From Trichobilharzia regenti (lineage: Eukaryota > Platyhelminthes > Trematoda > Strigeidida > Schistosomatidae), in NCBI GenBank assembly GCA_944472135.2, contig OX235270.1, forward strand, positions 55,991,267 to 56,055,266: 64,000 nt of DNA, read 5' to 3'. Of the stretch, positions 56,507 to 64,000 are shown piece by piece (the first letter of the stretch is position 1; every line of letters starts with the position of its first letter). The notes beneath the pieces were generated by a model. The model did no database searches and was not told the DNA's origin. It saw only the letters and a program-made list of their open reading frames with translations. The translations under genes and the position numbers were made by a program.

Positions 56507-56532
56507 AGGATACAATAATAATATAATAATAA
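55028..56532 (+). mobile_element. Young 5'-truncated RTE LINE inserted in array copy 1
   Basis: It is flanked by the 11-bp target duplication TAATCTCAACT (55017-55027 and 56533-56543), which is single in the other array copies. The 3' end is a run of AATA/TAA repeats (about 56507-56532), the usual RTE tail. It starts inside ORF2 just before the RT domain. Its absence from copies 2-4 shows it landed after the array formed, or was never amplified. Confidence 0.95.
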
Positions 56533-56789
56533 TAATCTCAACTCAACTGTCATACCTACACTACCACTTGAATACATGAGATATTTGACTACTTCGTGTT
56601 GTGCCTCTACCGACGTGAGTAATATCTCAGGCTGTCGCCAGCCTTCCAAGTTACTTTGTGCATTGTCAGAGAGAAATGAGAAAATATCGCTGAATAGTAT
56701 TCCTTCATTTAGCATATCTTCAGAGTAGCTAGCCTTCAAAATGTCGAGGCTAGCAAACCTGAATAAACACTATATCTGGTTGTGCAAAG

Positions 56790-57071
56790 TCACTGGATGC
56801 TCTCTCTCTCTCTCTCTCGCTCGCTCGCTCGCTCTCCCTCTCTGTCTGCCTCTGTCTGTCTCACCCTCCTCCTCCATTTCCAAGGCGTTTTAAATAGCTC
56901 TTTAGGGATGTTGTCAGACTTCACAGTGATACACTTCTTCAAGATACATTTCCTAATGGTAGTTAGGTCGATCGAGTCAATGTTGACTCCAACACCAAGA
57001 AATAACAATTCTTTACCTTCAATATTTATGACGCCGTTCAAGGAGTCGGCGAGAGACAAGCATACGATCAA
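56790..57071 (-). pseudogene. RT N-terminal remnant in array unit (minus strand), repeated
   Basis: Read on the minus strand, NIDSIDLTTIRKCILKK followed by VKSDNIPKELFKTP resembles the segment before the RT core of RTE elements (the 'GPDNIPAEALK' type box), with the Gly lost. It then runs into the TC/GCTC microsatellite translated as Arg/Glu repeats. The same remnant is at 58676-58954, 60539-60832 and 62417-62710. It is a decayed insertion amplified with the unit. Confidence 0.55.
56800..56850. repeat. (TC)n/(GCTC)n microsatellite, length-variable among array units
   Basis: TC repeats followed by GCTC repeats differ in number in each unit (also at about 58686-58725, 60569-60600 and 62447-62478). 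This accounts for part of the 1883 versus 1878 bp difference in unit length. Confidence 0.9.
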
Positions 57072-58352
57072 GGCATCGGTGTGCTAAAGTGAATTCGGCT
57101 TCTTGTCCTTGTATGTGTCCACCCACCTAGAATTCTGTCGTGTAGATAATCGCGCGAATAGACTATTTTTGTTAAATGCGGACTCATATGAAAGCCAATC
57201 GCTTCCCTACATAAAATCCGCGACTGCCAAATGTAAGATGATACTTCACGAGTGGTCTTTGCTGACTAACTACTAGTTTAAAGATAGGGAGTGAGACGGT
57301 TGAGTGTGTTGACCAATTCACTTATTTGAGAAGTTGCATACACCCTAATGGATTGATTGTTGACGAAATCTCATCATGAATACAACAGACTAGTTTCGGA
57401 TTTGTCGACTTGTCTCATCTCTGGTGTAGACATGATCTCCGGCTATCTATCAAAGGACGTATGTACTGCACAGTGATTCACTCCGTCCTTTTAACGGTTG
57501 TGAGACATGACCGTTGTGAGTGGGAGAAGATATGAAGAAGCTGGTTGTGTTTTGACCCGTAGGTGTTTGAGTCCCTTCTCCCGTCTTAACCGGTGTAATA
57601 TGGTGAGTTATATTTAGGTAGATCAGGCGTCGAGTGTTAGGTGAGGAGGGGAAGTCAGTTGATGAGTCTGTGAAGCTTCATCGAGTGAGGTGGCTTGGAC
57701 ACGTGTTACGCATGTCAGGCGATCGCCTACCTCCTCATGAATTGTTATTTGGTATATGATTAGGTTGGAGAAAGCTGGGTGTGATGAAATCAAAATCTGG
57801 CCTCAATAGCTGAAGTCTTTGACTGTCAGTTGGATGTCAACTGCCGGGTTTGTGTCGTGGAAACGCTAAGAAATAATGGTTTCAGACTATTCTTAACATG
57901 GCTCAAAGTTGTTCACAAGGGTGCACATGCTTCCACTGTATGAACTGCGTCGACTTGGTTTTTGCCTACCCTTTCGCTTATTATATTTCCTTTGCATACC
58001 TCTTCGACGTTTGTGTACTTCTGTGAAGTATTGCAACTTAAGCTGCTGAGCTTCTATGCAGAGTTCTACCTCGGAAACTCAGCCAGTCTTGTTTGACTAC
58101 CACTGACTGACGCATCGGCGTAAAAGCTTTCATAGAGCTGCATCATTTTAAGTTATCAAACTTGTGTAGAGCAGGTGAAAAAAGAGCACAGAAACGTAGT
58201 GATACTTCAATTGATTAACATTTGGATAAGGGGATAGATAATTCGACAAATATTAAAGATTTGCAGGAACTGGAGAAGGTGTCAGATTTCGCCAGTACGG
58301 AGTGAAACTGCATACACCAACCCGTTCGAAAGTCGACCTTCCATAACCACAT

Positions 58353-58625
58353 TCACATCGTAATCTTGAAGACTATTTTATTTGACACATGCCATTTTGG
58401 ATTTCGATATAGACCGGGTAATCTCAACTCAACTGTCATACCTACACTACCACTTGAATACATGAGATATTTGACTACTTCGTGTTGTGCCTCTACCGAC
58501 GTGAGTAATATCTCAGGCTGTCGCCAGCCTTCCAAGTTACTTTGTGCATTGTCAGAGAGAAATGAGAAAATATCGCTGAATAGTATTCCTTCATTTAGCA
58601 TATCTTCAGAGTAGCTAGCCTTCAA
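58353..58625 (-). other. Unrecognised 90-codon open stretch in array units
   Basis: A minus-strand frame reading NEGILFSDIFSFLSDNAQ and EVVKYLMYSSGSVGM recurs at 60236-60508 and 62114-62386, and is split by the RTE insertion in copy 1 (56503-56739). Its conservation only reflects the recent amplification. I recognise no domain, so it may be coding debris or chance. Confidence 0.3.
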
Positions 58626-61600
58626 AATGTCGAGGCTAGCAAACCTGAATAAACACTATATCTGGTTGTGCAAAGTCACTGGATGCTCTCTCTCTCTCGC
58701 TCGCTCGCTCGCTCGCTCTCCTCTCTGTCTGCCTCTGTCTGTCTCACCCTCCTCCTCCATTTCCAAGGCGTTTTAAATAGCTCTTTAGGGATGTTGTCAG
58801 ACTTCACAGTGATACACTTCTTCAAGATACATTTCCTAATGGTAGTTAGGTCGATCGAGTCAATGTTGACTCCAACACCAAGAAATAACAATTCTTTACC
58901 TTCAATATTTATGACGCCGTTCAAGGAGTCGGCGAGAGACAAGCATACGATCAAGGCATCGGTGTGCTAAAGTGAATTCGGCTTCTTGTCCTTGTATGTG
59001 TCCACCCACCTAGAATTCTGTCGTGTAGATAATCGCGCGAATAGACTATTTTTGTTAAATGCGGACTCATATCAAAGCCAATCGCTTCCCTACATAAAAT
59101 CCGCGACTGCCAAATGTAAGATGATACTTCACGAGTGGTCTTTGCTGACTAACTACTAGTTTAAAGATAGGGAGTGAGACGGTTGAGTGTGTTGACCAAT
59201 TCACTTATTTGAGAAGTTGCATACACCCTAATGGATTGATTGTTGACGAAATCTCATCATGAATACAACAGACTAGTTTCGGATTTGTCGACTTGTCTCA
59301 TCTCTGGTGTAGACATGATCTCCGGCTATCTATCAAAGGACGTATGTACTGCACAGTGATTCACTCCGTCCTTTTAACGGTTGTGAGACATGACCGTTGT
59401 GAGTGGGAGAAGATATGAAGAAGCTGGTTGTGTTTTGACCCGTAGGTGTTTGAGTCCCTTCTCCCGTCTTAACCGGTGTAATATGGTGAGTTATATTTAG
59501 GTAGATCAGGCGTCGAGTGTTAGGTGAGGAGGGGAAGTCAGTTGATGAGTCTGTGAAGCTTCATCGAGTGAGGTGGCTTGGACACGTGTTACGCATGTCA
59601 GGCGATCGCCTACCTCCTCATGAATTGTTATTTGGTATATGATTAGGTTGGAGAAAGCTGGGTGTGATGAAATCAAAATCTGGCCTCAATAGCTGAAGTC
59701 TTTGACTGTCAGTTGGATGTCAACTGCCGGGTTTGTGTCGTGGAAACGCTAAGAAATAATGGTTTCAGACTATTCTTAACATGGCTCAAAGTTGTTCACA
59801 AGGGTGCACATGCTTCCACTGTATGAACTGCGTCGACTTGGTTTTTGCCTACCCTTTCGCTTATTATATTTCCTTTGCATACCTCTTCGACGTTTGTGTA
59901 CTTCTGTGAAGTATTGCAACTTAAGCTGCTGAGCTTCTATGCAGAGTTCTACCTCGGAAACTCAGCCAGTCTTGTTTGACTACCACTGACTGACGCATCG
60001 GCGTAAAAGCTTTCATAGAGCTGCATCATTTTAAGTTATCAAACTTGTGTAGAGCAGGTGAAAAAAGAGCACAGAAACGTAGTGATACTTCAATTGATTA
60101 ACATTTGGATAAGGGGATAGATAATTCGACAAATATTAAAGATTTGCAGGAACTGGAGAAGGTGTCAGATTTCGCCAGTACGGAGTGAAACTGCATACAC
60201 CAACCCGTTCGAAAGTCGACCTTCCATAACCACATTCACATCGTAATCTTGAAGACTATTTTATTTGACACATGCCATTTTGGATTTCGATATAGACCGG
60301 GTAATCTCAACTCAACTGTCATACCTACACTACCACTTGAATACATGAGATATTTGACTACTTCGTGTTGTGCCTCTACCGACGTGAGTAATATCTCAGG
60401 CTGTCGCCAGCCTTCCAAGTTACTTTGTGCATTGTCAGAGAGAAATGAGAAAATATCGCTGAATAGTATTCCTTCATTTAGCATATCTTCAGAGTAGCTA
60501 GCCTTCAAAATGTCGAGGCTAGCAAACCTGAATAAACACTATATCTGGTTGTGCAAAGTCACTGGATGCTCTCTCTCTCTCTCGCTCGCTCGCTCTCCCT
60601 CTCTGTCTGCCTCTGTCTGTCTCACCCTCCTCCTCCATTTCCAAGGCGTTTTAAATAGCTCTTTAGGGATGTTGTCAGACTTCACAGTGATACACTTCTT
60701 CAAGATACATTTCCTAATGGTAGTTAGGTCGATCGAGTCAATGTTGACTCCAACACCAAGAAATAACAATTCTTTACCTTCAATATTTATGACGCCGTTC
60801 AAGGAGTCGGCGAGAGACAAGCATACGATCAAGGCATCGGTGTGCTAAAGTGAATTCGGCTTCTTGTCCTTGTATGTGTCCACCCACCTAGAATTCTGTC
60901 GTGTAGATAATCGCGCGAATAGACTATTTTTGTTAAATGCGGACTCATATGAAAGCCAATCGCTTCCCTACATAAAATCCGCGACTGCCAAATGTAAGAT
61001 GATACTTCACGAGTGGTCTTTGCTGACTAACTACTAGTTTAAAGATAGGGAGTGAGACGGTTGAGTGTGTTGACCAATTCACTTATTTGAGAAGTTGCAT
61101 ACACCCTAATGGATTGATTGTTGACGAAATCTCATCATGAATACAACAGACTAGTTTCGGATTTGTCGACTTGTCTCATCTCTGGTGTAGACATGATCTC
61201 CGGCTATCTATCAAAGGACGTATGTACTGCACAGTGATTCACTCCGTCCTTTTAACGGTTGTGAGACATGACCGTTGTGAGTGGGAGAAGATATGAAGAA
61301 GCTGGTTGTGTTTTGACCCGTAGGTGTTTGAGTCCCTTCTCCCGTCTTAACCGGTGTAATATGGTGAGTTATATTTAGGTAGATCAGGCGTCGAGTGTTA
61401 GGTGAGGAGGGGAAGTCAGTTGATGAGTCTGTGAAGCTTCATCGAGTGAGGTGGCTTGGACACGTGTTACGCATGTCAGGCGATCGCCTACCTCCTCATG
61501 AATTGTTATTTGGTATATGATTAGGTTGGAGAAAGCTGGGTGTGATGAAATCAAAATCTGGCCTCAATAGCTGAAGTCTTTGACTGTCAGTTGGATGTCA

Positions 61601-62997
61601 ACTGCCGGGTTTGTGTCGTGGAAACGCTAAGAAATAATGGTTTCAGACTATTCTTGACATGGCTCAAAGTTGTTCACAAGGGTGCACATGCTTCCACTGT
61701 ATGAACTGCGTCGACTTGGTTTTTGCCTACCCTTTCGCTTATTATATTTCCTTTGCATACCTCTTCGACGTTTGTGTACTTCTGTGAAGTATTGCAACTT
61801 AAGCTGCTGAGCTTCTATGCAGAGTTCTACCTCGGAAACTCAGCCAGTCTTGTTTGACTACCACTGACTGACGCATCGGCGTAAAAGCTTTCATAGAGCT
61901 GCATCATTTTAAGTTATCAAACTTGTGTAGAGCAGGTGAAAAAAGAGCACAGAAACGTAGTGATACTTCAATTGATTAACATTTGGATAAGGGGATAGAT
62001 AATTCGACAAATATTAAAGATTTGCAGGAACTGGAGAAGGTGTCAGATTTCGCCAGTACGGAGTGAAACTGCATACACCAACCCGTTCGAAAGTCGACCT
62101 TCCATAACCACATTCACATCGTAATCTTGGAGACTATTTTATTTGACACATGCCATTTTGGATTTCGATATAGACCGGGTAATCTCAACTCAACTGTCAT
62201 ACCTACACTACCACTTGAATACATGAGATATTTGACTACTTCGTGTTGTGCCTCTACCGACGTGAGTAATATCTCAGGCTGTCGCCAGCCTTCCAAGTTA
62301 CTTTGTGCATTGTCAGAGAGAAATGAGAAAATATCGCTGAATAGTATTCCTTCATTTAGCATATCTTCAGAGTAGCTAGCCTTCAAAATGTCGAGGCTAG
62401 CAAACCTGAATAAACACTATATCTGGTTGTGCAAAGTCACTGGATGCTCTCTCTCTCTCTCGCTCGCTCGCTCTCCCTCTCTGTCTGCCTCTGTCTGTCT
62501 CACCCTCCTCCTCCATTTCCAAGGCGTTTTAAATAGCTCTTTAGGGATGTTGTCAGACTTCACAGTGATACACTTCTTCAAGATACATTTCCTAATGGTA
62601 GTTAGGTCGATCGAGTCAATGTTGACTCCAACACCAAGAAATAACAATTCTTTACCTTCAATATTTATGACGCCGTTCAAGGAGTCGGCGAGAGACAAGC
62701 ATACGATCAAGGCATCGGTGTGCTAAAGTGAATTCGGCTTCTTGTCCTTGTATGTGTCCACCCACCTAGAATTCTGTCGTGTAGATAATCGCGCGAATAG
62801 ACTATTTTTGTTAAATGCGGACTCATATCAAAGCCAATCGCTTCCCTACATAAAATCCGCGACTGCCAAATGTAAGATGATACTTCACGAGTGGTCTTTG
62901 CTGACTAACTACTAGTTTAAAGATAGGGAGTGAGACGGTTGAGTGTGTTGACCAATTCACTTATTTGAGAAGTTGCATACACCCTAATGGATTGTTT

Positions 62998-63239
62998 GTT
63001 CACGTAATATTTCCTGGATTTCCGAGATGTAAATTTTTAAATGTAAGCCTTTTGTCTGACCGACTGGAATTTTATTTTTTGAGCATTTTTTGTGTTAATT
63101 ATTTGAGATATTTTGCTTTTAGTAACCTTTCTGTGACAGTTACTGGGCTACCATACTTGACTAGTAGAGTACATAGGTGGGGATCGAGAGGAACATATTC
63201 GTGATAACCAGGAAGGTCTCAAGCACAAGTAAAGCTGTA
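62998..63239. other. Sequence after the array, nothing recognised
   Basis: At 62998 similarity to the array unit ends and unrelated AT-rich DNA begins. I see no gene in it. Confidence 0.5.
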
Positions 63240-63640
63240 TTTACGATATCTTCACCCTACAATAGGTTCAGAAGTTGAAGATTAAGTAAGAGTAACTTTT
63301 CCATAGTTTTTAGAAAATTTAAAACATGTTCCAGTAGATGACTTAGGTATAGGTACAATTTTAATGTCCCTTCAAACGGTTGACACGACATTTCTGGAAA
63401 AAGATTCATTAAATATGTCCATGAGAGGATAACACAGGATATCTGCACATTTTTCAAAAATAAGGTTAGGCAAACTATCTGAACGTAGGCTATAAGAAGG
63501 GTTCAACGACTGGAGAAATTTCAAAACGTCATTTGTAGTGAAACCAGGATCCATTAACACTTGTGACACTAGAAATTTTGGCATTTGTAGGAGAATGTAT
63601 GAAAGACTTGTTTAGTGTACACACCAAATGAATAAGGAAT
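63240..63640 (-). pseudogene. Decayed CR1/Jockey-type RT fragment
   Basis: The minus-strand text TTNDVLKFLQSLNPSYSLR, LPNLIFEKCADILCYPLMDIFN (across the frame) and, after a stop, DIKIVPIPKSS resembles the first RT blocks of CR1/Jockey LINEs (…LNPSKSPGPDGIP…, …WK.A.I.PI.K…). The piece then becomes unreadable near 63250. It is unlike families A and B and may belong to the same old family as 20280-21110. Confidence 0.6.
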
Positions 63641-64000
63641 ACTATTCATCTCATTACCTTATTTGTCATTTATCTTTCTGGTATTTTAGAATAATTTTTT
63701 CTACCTCTTTTTGGGGAGCAAAAAATACCAGTTTTTTTCCGGTATAACTCATCCTTAACCTTTTTTGCCCGAATCCCCTCTCTTCGATTTACCGTGCAAT
63801 CGACTGTCCCACTGTTTTGTTATCCTTGAGTAGTATGTAAACAGGAATATATCCTTGGGGAGTTATGTTCTTTATGAACTACCGACTGATGAACGCCAAT
63901 ATTTTGAGGGATATATATATATTCAATCGTTCTGTTAGTAACTCAACTGCAAGCTCTATCATTGTGTCCTATGTTCTGGAACACCCGTATCCATATTCAA
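63641..64000. other. Window end, nothing recognised
   Basis: AT-rich sequence with a short TA run near 63915. No gene or named element is visible. Confidence 0.5.

Larger units (their letters stand above)
53813..62997 (+). repeat. Tandem array of a roughly 1.88-kb unit, 4 copies plus stub
   Basis: The landmark ATAAAATCCGCGACTGCC or its core recurs at 53813 (core only), 57211, 59094, 60972 and 62850. The spacings are 1883, 1878 and 1878 bp, plus a first copy enlarged by a 1.5-kb insertion. The last copy stops at about 62997. Copies differ by single bases: for example G/C at about 57190, 59073, 60950 and 62829 alternates g-c-g-c, and copy 1 has unique bases at about 53933 and 54446. So they are distinct copies. 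Each unit contains an RTE C-terminal fossil (plus strand), a TC/GCTC microsatellite of varying length and a second RT remnant on the minus strand. Confidence 0.93.

Noticed and set aside
53813..62997. CRISPR-like or prokaryotic repeat array
   Set aside because: Units are about 1.88 kb and built from LINE fossils in a eukaryotic genome; there is no repeat-spacer structure.

Overview
The window looks like genomic DNA of a parasitic flatworm, most likely a schistosomatid trematode. The DNA is AT-rich and dominated by Ty3/gypsy and BEL/Pao LTR retrotransposons, CR1-like and RTE-like LINEs, a Merlin DNA transposon and a tRNA-derived SINE. The one recognisable host gene has extremely small introns (32-49 nt) at its 5' end, a schistosome habit. 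The organism call is an inference; no species-diagnostic sequence was checked.

Layout. 1-2604: 3' half of a broken gypsy element (minus strand). 2605-10164: BEL/Pao complex with three LTRs and a gag region without pol; its second LTR is split by a 5'-truncated CR1-like LINE (family A, minus). 11345-15400: nearly complete CR1-like LINE (family B, minus) with both ORFs open; ORF2 has no early AUG but overlaps ORF1 in the -1 frame at a canonical slippery heptamer. 15.4-27.0 kb: mostly non-coding DNA with RTE, CR1/Jockey-type and Merlin fossils and a SINE. 26980-32941: a 2715-bp unit repeated 2.2 times almost without change, carrying a decayed family-B LINE. 33.1-33.4 kb: a large palindrome. 33.4-40.0 kb: a second, longer family-A LINE (plus), split by a pol-less LTR element with 194-bp LTRs whose only ORF joins Gag to an integrase tail.

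41087-53565 holds a PARP2 orthologue (plus strand). I reconstruct 11 exons that splice to exactly 548 codons including stop, with WGR, regulatory and catalytic domains and an intact H-Y-E triad. Its introns hold a SINE, an RTE remnant, a possible antisense gene and a frame-breaking candidate exon.

53813-62997: a tandem array of a roughly 1.88-kb unit (four copies plus a stub) starting about 250 bp after the PARP2 stop. The unit itself is made of decayed RTE pieces. Copy 1 alone carries a young, 5'-truncated RTE insertion with an 11-bp target duplication. The last kilobase holds one more LINE fossil. Apart from PARP2, almost everything legible is transposon-derived, and nesting order gives relative ages for several insertions.
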